From an uncultured Veillonella sp. (GTDB lineage: Bacteria; Bacillota; Negativicutes; Veillonellales; Veillonellaceae), in NCBI GenBank assembly GCA_959608595.1, contig CAUHTB010000003.1, positions 1 through 12,947 of the forward strand: a stretch of DNA of 12,947 bases, read 5' to 3'. Positions 1 through 5,979 of the stretch are shown here, piece by piece. Each line of letters opens with the position of its first letter. Positions within the stretch are counted from its first letter, which is position 1. Under the pieces are notes generated by a model. The model worked only from the letters and a program-made list of their open reading frames with translations. It made no database searches and had not been told where the DNA came from. The position numbers and the translations under genes were made by a program.

Positions 1-1485
1 GTACCAGCTCACCTTATCGAAAAGGCTCAAGAAATTCGGGAAATGACCGTAGAAGCCGCGGCTGAAGGTAGCGATGAATTGTTGGAAAAATATTTAGAAG
101 GTGAAGAATTATCCTTAGAGGAAATTCGCCAAGGCTTGCGTGAAGGGATGATTAGTGGCCGTGTGTGCCCAATCATGTGTGGCAGTGCCACATCTCGTAT
201 TGGCCTAGATCAAGTATTGGATCGTATGATCCGTTACATGCCGGATGCAACTAAAAAAGTGATGACCGCAACTGATGCGGGAACCGGCGAACAATGTGTA
301 GTACATGTAGATAAACCTTTAACTGCATTTGTATTTAAAACATTGTTAGACCCATTCGCAGGCAAACAAAGCTTTGTACGTATCTTCTCTGGTGAACTAA
401 AAGAAGGCGATCGCCTTTATGATGTAAACCAAGGTGTAGAAGAAAAATGGGGCAAGATGGTTACCCTTATTGGGAAGCAACAAATCCCTGTATCTGCCGC
501 TAAAGCTGGCGATATCGTAGTGATACCGAAATTGGCAAATGCTAAGACTGGCGATACATTAACTGCTCCTGACTTTAAAGTGACATACGATGCTATCCGT
601 TTCCCTCAACCTCTATACACAGTAGCATTAGAACCTGTGAAAAAAGGTGAGGAGGAAAAATTAGCTAGTGCTGTTCTAAAAGTGGCAGAAGAAGATCCTA
701 CTTGTGTAGTAGTGAAAAATGCTGAGGCCCGTCAACTACAAATCGATTGTATGGGCGAGGTTCATCTCGAGCATATCCTCAACAAAATGGATCGTAAATA
801 TGGCGTACAAGCTAAACTTGTGACTCCATACATTCCATACCGCGAAACCATTAAAGGCTCCGCTGAAACCGAGTCTAAATATAAGAAACAAAGTGGCGGT
901 CATGGTCAATATGGTCACGTTAAGATTCAAGTGGACCCATTATACGATGGAAGCGAATTTGCATTCGTAGACAAAATCTTTGGTGGTGCTGTACCTAAAC
1001 AATACATACCAGCAGTGGAAAAGGGTGCCAAAGAAACCCTAGATAAAGGCTTAATTGCGGGATATCCTATGATTGGCGTGCAAGTGACACTCTTGGATGG
1101 ATCTTACCATAGCGTAGACTCCTCAGAGTTAGCATTTAAAGTAGCTACGTCACAAGCTATCAAGGATGTAATTCCTAAGGCGAAACCAGTCCTATTAGAA
1201 CCAATCTATGAAGTTAACGTGTTTGCACCAGATGCTTTCATGGGCGACATCATGGGTGATTTGAATAGCCGTCGAGGTCGTGTATTAGGCATGGAACAAA
1301 GTGAAAGAACAGGTATTTCTGTTGTTAAAGCACAAGTACCATTGGCTGAAATGGCCGACTATGTAACTGCATTGCGCTCCATCACTCAAGGACAAGGCGT
1401 ATTTAACCGTCAGTTCCATACTTATGAAGAGGTTCCACATAAGCAAGCGGAAGAAATTATCGCTGCTCGTAAGACTCAAGAATAA
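1..1485 (+). CDS. Elongation factor G paralogue, C-terminal part (5' end outside window)
   Basis: The reading frame is open from base 1, so the gene starts upstream; 494 residues are visible of roughly 690 usual for EF-G. EF-G is the cytosolic GTPase that drives ribosomal translocation. The fragment begins at the end of the G domain, with the G5-like CGSA motif near visible residue 61. Domain II follows at about 105-185. Domain III starts near 201 and carries MGEVHLEHI at 251. Domain IV has SGGHGQYGHV at 298 and YHSVDSSELAF at 369. Domain V starts near 400 and carries MGDIMGDLNSRRGR. Canonical EF-G usually has Arg rather than His in the GGRGQYGHV motif. No rpsL, rpsG or tuf lies nearby and a terminator follows. 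I therefore infer a second EF-G-like factor (EF-G2 type), not the str-operon fusA. A tetracycline-resistance ribosomal protection protein is less likely, because domains IV and V read as EF-G. Confidence 0.93.
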   Translation, partial: VPAHLIEKAQEIREMTVEAAAEGSDELLEKYLEGEELSLEEIRQGLREGMISGRVCPIMCGSATSRIGLDQVLDRMIRYMPDATKKVMTATDAGTGEQCVVHVDKPLTAFVFKTLLDPFAGKQSFVRIFSGELKEGDRLYDVNQGVEEKWGKMVTLIGKQQIPVSAAKAGDIVVIPKLANAKTGDTLTAPDFKVTYDAIRFPQPLYTVALEPVKKGEEEKLASAVLKVAEEDPTCVVVKNAEARQLQIDCMGEVHLEHILNKMDRKYGVQAKLVTPYIPYRETIKGSAETESKYKKQSGGHGQYGHVKIQVDPLYDGSEFAFVDKIFGGAVPKQYIPAVEKGAKETLDKGLIAGYPMIGVQVTLLDGSYHSVDSSELAFKVATSQAIKDVIPKAKPVLLEPIYEVNVFAPDAFMGDIMGDLNSRRGRVLGMEQSERTGISVVKAQVPLAEMADYVTALRSITQGQGVFNRQFHTYEEVPHKQAEEIIAARKTQE

Positions 1486-1616
1486 AGTAAGACCATGTCC
1501 ACGTACTGTATCAAATACAGTTAGAATCACTACAACTGAATAGATAATTGCATATCGTAACAACTTAATAGCATAACAATTGACGTAAGTCATAAATTTG
1601 AATAGTATTTTACACG

Positions 1617-1653
1617 AGCCCTCCATATATGTAGCGTATGGAGGGCTTTTACT
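1617..1653 (+). terminator. Rho-independent terminator of the EF-G paralogue
   Basis: A perfect 11-bp stem (AGCCCTCCATA at 1617-1627 with TATGGAGGGCT at 1637-1647) has a 9-nt loop. TTTTACTATATTT follows, with the U-run partly inside the stem end. It lies 131 nt after the EF-G stop codon and before the next promoter-like region. Confidence 0.88.
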
Positions 1654-1665
1654 ATATTTGAAATA

Positions 1666-1712
1666 GATTAGGATAGAGCCTAATCGATAACGGAGAATAT
1701 TGGGACCTAATC
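1666..1712 (+). other. Hairpin with two competing right arms upstream of the yhcH-like gene
   Basis: GATTAGG (1666-1672) can pair perfectly with CCTAATC at 1679-1685 across a 6-nt loop. It can also pair with an identical CCTAATC at 1706-1712. The two pairings exclude each other. The region is upstream of the best -10 box (1788-1793), so it would be in the mRNA only if transcription starts earlier. It may equally be a DNA-binding site or chance. Confidence 0.3.
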
Positions 1713-1763
1713 ACTGGTATGTATAGATGCAGTGGAAATAATAGAATTGCTAGTCCTTTATGT

Positions 1764-1793
1764 ATATATGTGCTAACATTAAGATAATATAAT
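1764..1793 (+). promoter_or_regulatory. Candidate sigma-70 promoter for the yhcH-EamA genes
   Basis: A perfect -10 hexamer TATAAT lies at 1788-1793, within an AT-rich tract. No good -35 hexamer sits 16-18 bases upstream, where the sequence is TATATG-like. Transcription would start near 1800 and give a leader of about 40 nt before the ATG at 1841. The call rests on the -10 box and on position after a terminator. Confidence 0.35.
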
Positions 1794-1840
1794 TGCTTAT
1801 GTATCGGGTGTTATTTCTATACATCGGGAAAGGATCGTAT

Positions 1841-2317
1841 ATGTTTTTTTCTAGCATTACTGCAGATTATACAAAAATGGGCTATCCTAAAGCTATCGTA
1901 CGAGCTTTGGATTTCCTAAAAAATACAGATTTGAAAGCATTGCCAGGCGGCCGCCATGCTATTGAAGGGGATATGATGTATGCCAATGTAGACGATGTGG
2001 AATCAAAATTATTTGAAACTACAAAACCTGAGTCTCACCGCAATTATGTAGATATTCAATTCATGGTATGCGGCGAAGAAAATATGGGCTTTTTTGTAGA
2101 TAAAGGCCTCGTAAAACCTGTAGAGTCTTATCCAGATCGTGATTGTTATTTCTACCCAAACGAAGCTGTCGATGAAGGACAAATCCATTGCCCAGAAGGG
2201 TACTATACAGTATTCTTCCCATCTGATATCCATAGACCACTATTAGCTGTTAATGATAAGCCTATTAAAATCCGCAAGGTTGTTGTAAAAGTGCATGTGG
2301 ATCTCTTAGGCGAGTAA
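1841..2317 (+). CDS. YhcH/YjgK/YiaL (NanQ/EbgC-type) family protein
   Basis: This 158-residue cytosolic protein matches the size of the YhcH/YjgK/YiaL family (about 150 residues). Characterised members include NanQ, an N-acetylneuraminate anomerase, and EbgC, a beta-galactosidase accessory subunit. Family landmarks are visible: EGDMMYANVDD at residues 42-52, SHRNYVDIQFMVCGEE at 65-80, FFPSDIHRP at 125-133 and the closing KVVVKV stretch at 146-151. I chose the ATG at 1841 because AAAGGA lies 6 nt upstream and the family's N-terminus begins here. An in-frame TTG at 1793 would add 16 residues, has no ribosome site and overlaps the likely -10 box. The stop codon is 4 nt before the next gene, so the two are probably co-translated. 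No sialic acid genes are nearby, so the sugar substrate is unknown. Confidence 0.88.
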   Translation: MFFSSITADYTKMGYPKAIVRALDFLKNTDLKALPGGRHAIEGDMMYANVDDVESKLFETTKPESHRNYVDIQFMVCGEENMGFFVDKGLVKPVESYPDRDCYFYPNEAVDEGQIHCPEGYYTVFFPSDIHRPLLAVNDKPIKIRKVVVKVHVDLLGE

Positions 2318-2321
2318 TCCT

Positions 2322-3215
2322 ATGAAGCGATATGAAATTATAGGTGTCTTACTAACCCTATTAGGTGCTGTTTTATGGGGCGTATCAGGTGCTTCAGTAC
2401 AATTCTTAAGTAACTTTAGGGATATGAACTTGGAATGGCTAGTCACCATGCGATTAATTACAGCAGGACTGTTGACTGTTATTTATGCATGGTTTAAATA
2501 TGGGAATTCTATCTTCCATGTCTTTCGTAGTTTAAAAGATACAGCAGGCCTTATCGTTTTTGGCGTATTTGGCATGGCTTTATGCCAATATACATACTTT
2601 AAATCTATTGCTTTAGCAGGAGCTGGTATTGCGACGGTACTCCAATACTTGGCGCCATCCATGATTATTATATACATGCTAGTACGTTATGGTAAACTAC
2701 CCTCTAAAGGGGAGATTATTTCCGTTATACTGGCCTTGGTAGGTACGGTTTGTTTGATGGGGAATGATGGCTTTTCTATGGAGCGATTCCCATTGGCAGT
2801 GCTCGTATGGGGACTTCTATCTGCTGTAGGGGTCGCTGTATATAGTGTTTCTCCTGTAGATTTACTATATAAATATGGAACCTTGCCGATTGTAGGATTT
2901 GGTATGCTTCTCAGTGGTATTGTTGCTGCTATTTTATTTCATCAGCCAAATTCGTATGCTATGTGGGATGTATGGACTGTTATTGGCTGTTTCAATGTTG
3001 TCTTTTTAGGGACAATTGTATCCTTTAATGCTTATTTAGAAGGTGTTAAGAGAATAGGTGCAGTGCCAGGATCCATTTTGTCATCTATTGAACCGATTTC
3101 AGCAGCTTTCTTTGGATGGGCTTTGTTAGGCAACCAATTTAGTGCATTAGGGCTAATTGGCATGGCTATGATCATTGCTACTGTTATTATAATTGCTCTA
3201 GAAAAACGTACATAG
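2322..3215 (+). CDS. EamA-family (DMT superfamily) permease, first of a tandem pair
   Basis: A 297-residue integral membrane protein with the size and about ten hydrophobic segments of the drug/metabolite transporter superfamily, made of two EamA repeats. Repeat one opens with GAVLWGVSGASVQFL near residue 16. Repeat two ends with the typical FNAYLEGVKRIGAVPGSIL and SSIEPISAAFFGWALLGN stretches. Such carriers export or import small metabolites; the substrate cannot be predicted. The start lies 4 nt after the preceding stop, with only a weak TAGGCGAG ribosome site inside the upstream gene, so translational coupling is likely. The protein aligns without obvious gaps to the next gene's product, including SVQFL, YFKAIA/YFKSIA and SSxEPISAA, which indicates a tandem duplication that has since diverged. 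Confidence 0.93.
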   Translation: MKRYEIIGVLLTLLGAVLWGVSGASVQFLSNFRDMNLEWLVTMRLITAGLLTVIYAWFKYGNSIFHVFRSLKDTAGLIVFGVFGMALCQYTYFKSIALAGAGIATVLQYLAPSMIIIYMLVRYGKLPSKGEIISVILALVGTVCLMGNDGFSMERFPLAVLVWGLLSAVGVAVYSVSPVDLLYKYGTLPIVGFGMLLSGIVAAILFHQPNSYAMWDVWTVIGCFNVVFLGTIVSFNAYLEGVKRIGAVPGSILSSIEPISAAFFGWALLGNQFSALGLIGMAMIIATVIIIALEKRT

Positions 3216-3218
3216 TTT

Positions 3219-3261
3219 GAGGTCTCTTTGCTGGATATTGCGGTTTAGAGGCCTCTTTGTT
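3219..3261 (+). terminator. Weak hairpin between the two EamA genes (possible attenuator/terminator)
   Basis: GAGGTCTCT (3219-3227) pairs with AGAGGCCTC (3247-3255) through 9 bp including one G-U, with a 19-nt loop, followed by TTTGTT. The U-run is interrupted and the loop is long, so termination would be partial at best. It begins 4 nt after the stop of the first permease and precedes the independent ribosome site of the second. It could instead stabilise an mRNA end. Confidence 0.4.
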
Positions 3262-3303
3262 ATGATTGTACATAATGTGAAAGTAGTTGTTAGAGGAGGT
3301 TGT

Positions 3304-4245
3304 ATGGAGGAAAAACAATGGAAGGGCATGGGCCTTGCCATTTTAGGGGCCCTATTTTGGGGGCTTTCAGGCACATCTGTACAATTCCTTGAAAATGCAA
3401 AGCATATCAATGTGGAGTGGCTACTAGAAGCGCGTTTGCTCATAGCAGGTATATTGTCGATAGGCCTTGCCTATATAAGGGATGGTAAGCGCATTTTCTC
3501 TATCTTTAAAGAACCAAAGGATATAGGGAAATTATTAGTATTTGGTATTTTAGGTATTGCTTTAGCTCAGTACTCATACTTCAAGGCTATTGCCATTTCA
3601 GGAGTCGGTATTGCTACGGTCCTTCAATATGTTGCGCCTACGCTGATCATTATCTATTTATTTTTGAGATACTTTAAAAAGCCATCTGTACCAGAGCTTT
3701 TCTGTATTGTATTAGCCTTGGTGGGAACACTCTGTATCGTCATGCAAGAAGGGTTAGATATTTCGAACTTTAATGTGCTTGCTTTATTCTGGGGGCTTGT
3801 ATCGGCATCTAGTATCTGTGTATATACATTGCAACCTATTGAGCTATTAAAGAAATATGGCACCACATCCATTGTGGGCTTTGCCATGTTTATCTGTGGT
3901 ATTTTATCTTTAGCTATGTTTCAACAAGTAGAATCGGAAGCCCTCTGGGATGGCATGACCTGGTTAGGATTATTCGCCATCATCATACTTGGTACAGTCG
4001 TATCCTTTAATGCTTATATGGAAGGGGTTAGACTCATTGGTCCTATACAAGGCTCTATACTTTCATCATTAGAACCAATCTCAGCAGCGATCTTTGGATG
4101 GGTATTGCTAGGGAATCATTTTACGCTGGTCGGTATTTTTGGCATGATTTGCATCATTGCAACCGTATTCATTATCGCCTGGGATCGACAACGTCAAATT
4201 AAACGAGAAGTACTAAAAAAATTAAATAAAGAGGAAATTGTGTGA
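3304..4245 (+). CDS. EamA-family (DMT superfamily) permease, second of a tandem pair
   Basis: A 313-residue membrane protein with two EamA repeats and about ten hydrophobic segments. It is closely related to the preceding gene: GALFWGLSGTSVQFL near the N-terminus, VLQYVAPTLIIIY mid repeat one, and FNAYMEGVRLIGPIQGSIL with SSLEPISAAIFGWVLLGN in repeat two. It ends in a charged, Lys-rich cytoplasmic tail of about 25 residues that the first copy lacks. The start is set at ATG 3304, because GGAGG lies 4 nt upstream and the protein then aligns with its neighbour's N-terminus. The frame extends upstream to a TTG at 3217 and an ATG at 3262, but both fall in or beside the intergenic hairpin and lack ribosome sites. 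Substrate unknown. A strong terminator follows at 4328. Confidence 0.92.
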   Translation: MEEKQWKGMGLAILGALFWGLSGTSVQFLENAKHINVEWLLEARLLIAGILSIGLAYIRDGKRIFSIFKEPKDIGKLLVFGILGIALAQYSYFKAIAISGVGIATVLQYVAPTLIIIYLFLRYFKKPSVPELFCIVLALVGTLCIVMQEGLDISNFNVLALFWGLVSASSICVYTLQPIELLKKYGTTSIVGFAMFICGILSLAMFQQVESEALWDGMTWLGLFAIIILGTVVSFNAYMEGVRLIGPIQGSILSSLEPISAAIFGWVLLGNHFTLVGIFGMICIIATVFIIAWDRQRQIKREVLKKLNKEEIV

Positions 4246-4327
4246 TCTGCGTATGTATGCTCTTTTGGGGCATACACTAAGGGTATAATGCATTGTACCG
4301 AAGTGGTACAGTAGAGAACAACAGCTT

Positions 4328-4384
4328 AAAAAACATATATTACTATGTATACTTATTATGCATAGTGTGTATGTTTTTTTATTT
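4328..4384 (+). terminator. Long rho-independent terminator after the EamA pair
   Basis: The left arm 4328-4347 (from AAAAAACATA to CTATG) pairs with 4361-4379 (CATAG to GTTTTTT) through 19 bp, with one bulged U and two G-U pairs. The loop is 13 nt and a run of seven T follows the stem core. The A-run on the left arm means the hairpin could also act on minus-strand transcripts, but no minus-strand gene faces it. Confidence 0.85.
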
Positions 4385-4410
4385 CTAAAAATATCAATAT
4401 AAGTTATAAT
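4382..4410 (+). promoter_or_regulatory. Candidate promoter for the amidohydrolase gene set
   Basis: TATAAT at 4405-4410 is a perfect -10 box 17 nt after a poor -35 (TTTCTA at 4382-4387), directly behind the terminator. Use of this site would give a leader of about 135 nt. A good -35 (TTGACT, 4474-4479) occurs nearer the gene, but I see no acceptable -10 box at 16-18 nt from it. The real promoter is unresolved. Confidence 0.25.
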
Positions 4411-4453
4411 AAATACAAGAATTATTATTGATGTATATAGAAATTTATAATTC

Positions 4454-4461
4454 TGTATACA
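4454..4461. promoter_or_regulatory. TGTATACA palindrome, candidate operator copy 1
   Basis: An 8-bp perfect palindrome lies 90 nt upstream of the amidohydrolase ATG. The same octamer recurs at 5909-5916, in front of the second M20 gene of the set, where it is the core of a 12-bp palindrome. Recurrence upstream of two functionally related genes suggests a shared operator, but AT-rich DNA makes such matches cheap. Confidence 0.25.
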
Positions 4462-4551
4462 TAATCTTATTGGTTGACTATTTAATTAGCTATTTGTGTA
4501 GCTCTTAATATAGTTGAAATATAGGTATCTATTGTATTTTAGGAGGTAAGT

Positions 4552-5847
4552 ATGTCTGTAAAAGATTTCGTACAACAACGCCGCGATGATTTTATCTCTA
4601 TGCGTCGAGATTTTCATATGTATCCAGAGCCAGCTTGGCTCGAATATCGTTCTGCCGCTAAAGTAGCTGAAAAGCTAATTGCTTTGGGTTATGATGTGGC
4701 ACTCGGTGCAGAAGTGCTTGATTTAGATTCTCGTATGGGCTTGCCGAGCGAGGATGTTATGAAAGCAGCAATGGCTCGTGCTATGGATGAAGGTGCTGAT
4801 CCTGAACTAGTAGAGAAGATGGGCTATGGTAAAACAGCTATTGTAGCAACTATGAAGTTCAGTGATGATGGTCCTGTAGTAGCGTTCCGTGCAGATATGG
4901 ATTCCAATGATGTAATTGAATCTAAAGCATCTAACCATATTCCTGCTAAGGCTGGTTTCCGTTCTCGCCATGAGAAGGCTATGCATGCGTGTGGTCATGA
5001 TACACATATGACAATGGGCCTTGGTCTTGCCGAATATATTGCTACACATAAGGATGGCTTGAAGGGTACTATTAAACTTATCTTCCAACCAGCAGAAGAA
5101 GGCGTGCGTGGTGCTAAAGCGATGGTAGAGGCTGGCGTAGTAGATGATGTTGACTTGATGTTCGGTATGCATATCGGATTTAATGAACAGTTATCTAATT
5201 GCTTTGCTTGTAGTGATCATGGCTTTTTAGCGACTACAAAACTTGATGCTGTATTCCATGGCTATTCTTCCCATGCAGGTGGTTCTCCAGAAAAGGCTCA
5301 AAATGCCATGCTTGCAGGCTGTACAGCTGTTATTAACTTACAAGCCATTGCTCGCCATAGTGGGGGTGCATCTCGTATGAATGTAGGTGTTTTTGAAAGT
5401 GGTACAGGTCGCAATGTTACTCCTGATGTAGCAACACTTAAATTAGAAACTCGTGGTGCTACTACAGAGATTAATGATTATATGATTGAACGCACTAAGA
5501 CCATTATTAAAGGTGCTGCAGAAATGCATGATTGTACCTTTGAAATTACAAAACAAGGTGAAACTCCGGCAGGCCGTATTAGCGATGATTTAGCTCGCGA
5601 AGTACAATCTATCATTGAACCATTAGGTATCTTTAAAGAAGTTCCATTCGATTATAGCGGCGGCGGTAGTGAAGACTGTGCGTATTTCTTAAATCGTGTT
5701 ATTGATTGTGGTGGTCGAGCAACCTATATGGTATTGGGCTCAGCTATTAAAGCACCTCATCATAATCCATTATTCGATATCGATGAAGAAGATATGTTAA
5801 ACGGCATTGTTGCATTAGGTACAATTGCTACTCACTATTTAAAATAG
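4552..5847 (+). CDS. AbgA-like M20 family metallo-amidohydrolase
   Basis: A 431-residue cytosolic peptidase-M20/amidohydrolase. It reads along its length like AbgA, subunit A of E. coli p-aminobenzoyl-glutamate hydrolase (about 436 residues). Shared features are RRDFH at 18-22, the AbgA-type LDSRMGLP insert near 58-65, MHACGHD at 144-150, QPAEEGVRGAKAMV at 179-191, and SRMNVGV with GTGRNVTP at 274-290. Predicted metal ligands are Cys147, His149, Glu183, His207 and His403 or His404 in APHHNP; Glu182 is the likely general base. Metal site and lid domain both look intact. The ribosome site AGGAGGT is 5 nt before the ATG. No AbgB partner is adjacent; the next enzyme is a different M20 subfamily. 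The reaction is probably hydrolysis of an N-acyl or aminobenzoyl amino acid. An N-acetyl-, indole-acetyl- or other aminoacyl amide substrate is also possible. Confidence 0.88.
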   Translation: MSVKDFVQQRRDDFISMRRDFHMYPEPAWLEYRSAAKVAEKLIALGYDVALGAEVLDLDSRMGLPSEDVMKAAMARAMDEGADPELVEKMGYGKTAIVATMKFSDDGPVVAFRADMDSNDVIESKASNHIPAKAGFRSRHEKAMHACGHDTHMTMGLGLAEYIATHKDGLKGTIKLIFQPAEEGVRGAKAMVEAGVVDDVDLMFGMHIGFNEQLSNCFACSDHGFLATTKLDAVFHGYSSHAGGSPEKAQNAMLAGCTAVINLQAIARHSGGASRMNVGVFESGTGRNVTPDVATLKLETRGATTEINDYMIERTKTIIKGAAEMHDCTFEITKQGETPAGRISDDLAREVQSIIEPLGIFKEVPFDYSGGGSEDCAYFLNRVIDCGGRATYMVLGSAIKAPHHNPLFDIDEEDMLNGIVALGTIATHYLK

Positions 5848-5853
5848 GACATA

Positions 5854-5881
5854 TTGATTGAGATATTGTGATGCATATATC
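5854..5881 (+). promoter_or_regulatory. Weak candidate promoter between the two M20 genes
   Basis: TTGATT (5854-5859) and TATATC (5876-5881) are separated by 16 nt and match four of six consensus bases each. The 132-nt gap between the genes is long enough to hold a separate promoter, but read-through from the upstream gene is equally plausible, because no terminator is visible here. Confidence 0.2.
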
Positions 5882-5906
5882 CAAACTACAGGTACATAAC
5901 TATATA

Positions 5907-5943
5907 GATGTATACATCGAAATATGTATAGTGTGCTATATAT
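5907..5943. promoter_or_regulatory. 12-bp palindrome and adjacent hairpin upstream of the carbamoylase-type gene
   Basis: GATGTATACATC (5907-5918) is a perfect 12-bp palindrome containing the TGTATACA octamer also found at 4454-4461. Just after it, ATGTATAG (5924-5931) and CTATATAT (5936-5943) form an 8-bp stem with one G-U and a TGTG loop. Both lie 37-73 nt before the ATG at 5980. They may be an operator, a processing site or part of a weak attenuator; there is no U-run. Confidence 0.3.
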
Positions 5944-5979
5944 TAGATGTAATATGAGTATTAGATTGTGGGGAGTTAT

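Larger units (their letters stand above)
1486..1840. other. Intergenic region between EF-G paralogue and yhcH-like gene
   Basis: No convincing gene lies in these 355 bases. The stretch holds a perfect 7-bp inverted repeat with a 3-nt loop at 1505-1521 (ACTGTAT/ATACAGT) that lacks a U-run. The EF-G terminator is at 1617-1653. A GATTAGG/CCTAATC hairpin sits at 1666-1685, with a second CCTAATC copy at 1706-1712. An AT-rich promoter-like stretch ends in TATAAT at 1788-1793. An open frame of about 110 codons on the minus strand overlaps the EF-G 3' end and this terminator; it resembles no known protein and is treated as chance. Confidence 0.6.
4246..4551. other. Intergenic region between EamA pair and amidohydrolase
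   Basis: These 306 bases contain no gene I can support. Two small hairpins come first: TGTATGC/GCATACA at 4254-4276, and TGTACC/GGTACA with a 5-nt loop at 4294-4310. Neither has a U-run. A large terminator lies at 4328-4380. The remainder is about 170 bases of very AT-rich DNA holding a TATAAT at 4405-4410, the palindrome TGTATACA at 4454-4461 and an isolated TTGACT at 4474-4479. It ends in the ribosome site AGGAGGT at 4541-4547. Confidence 0.6.

Noticed and set aside
1..1485. Tetracycline-resistance ribosomal protection protein (TetM type)
   Set aside because: Domains IV and V carry standard EF-G motifs (GQYGHV, YHSVDSSELAF, MGDLNSRRGR), and the surroundings show no resistance or mobile element genes.
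1505..1521. ACTGTAT/ATACAGT inverted repeat as a terminator or operator
   Set aside because: It is a perfect but short AT-rich stem with no U-run, and it lies between a gene and its real terminator where an operator is not expected.
1285..1626. Minus-strand open frame of about 113 codons over the EF-G 3' end and its terminator
   Set aside because: It is antisense to a conserved gene, its 5' part runs through the terminator hairpin, it has no convincing ribosome site, and its product resembles nothing I recognise.
1793..1840. N-terminal extension of the yhcH-like gene from TTG 1793
   Set aside because: It overlaps the likely -10 box and has no ribosome site; the family N-terminus aligns at 1841.
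3217..3303. Possible N-terminal extension of the second EamA gene from TTG 3217 or ATG 3262
   Set aside because: The extension overlaps the intergenic hairpin, lacks a ribosome site and is absent from the paralogous neighbour; GGAGG before ATG 3304 fits better.
4254..4310. Two small hairpins after the second EamA gene as terminators
   Set aside because: Stems of 7 and 6 bp have no U-run; the long hairpin at 4328-4380 is the evident terminator.
4807..5172. Minus-strand open frame of about 121 codons inside the AbgA-like gene
   Set aside because: It is fully antisense to the metal-binding core of the amidohydrolase, with no ribosome site or recognisable domain.
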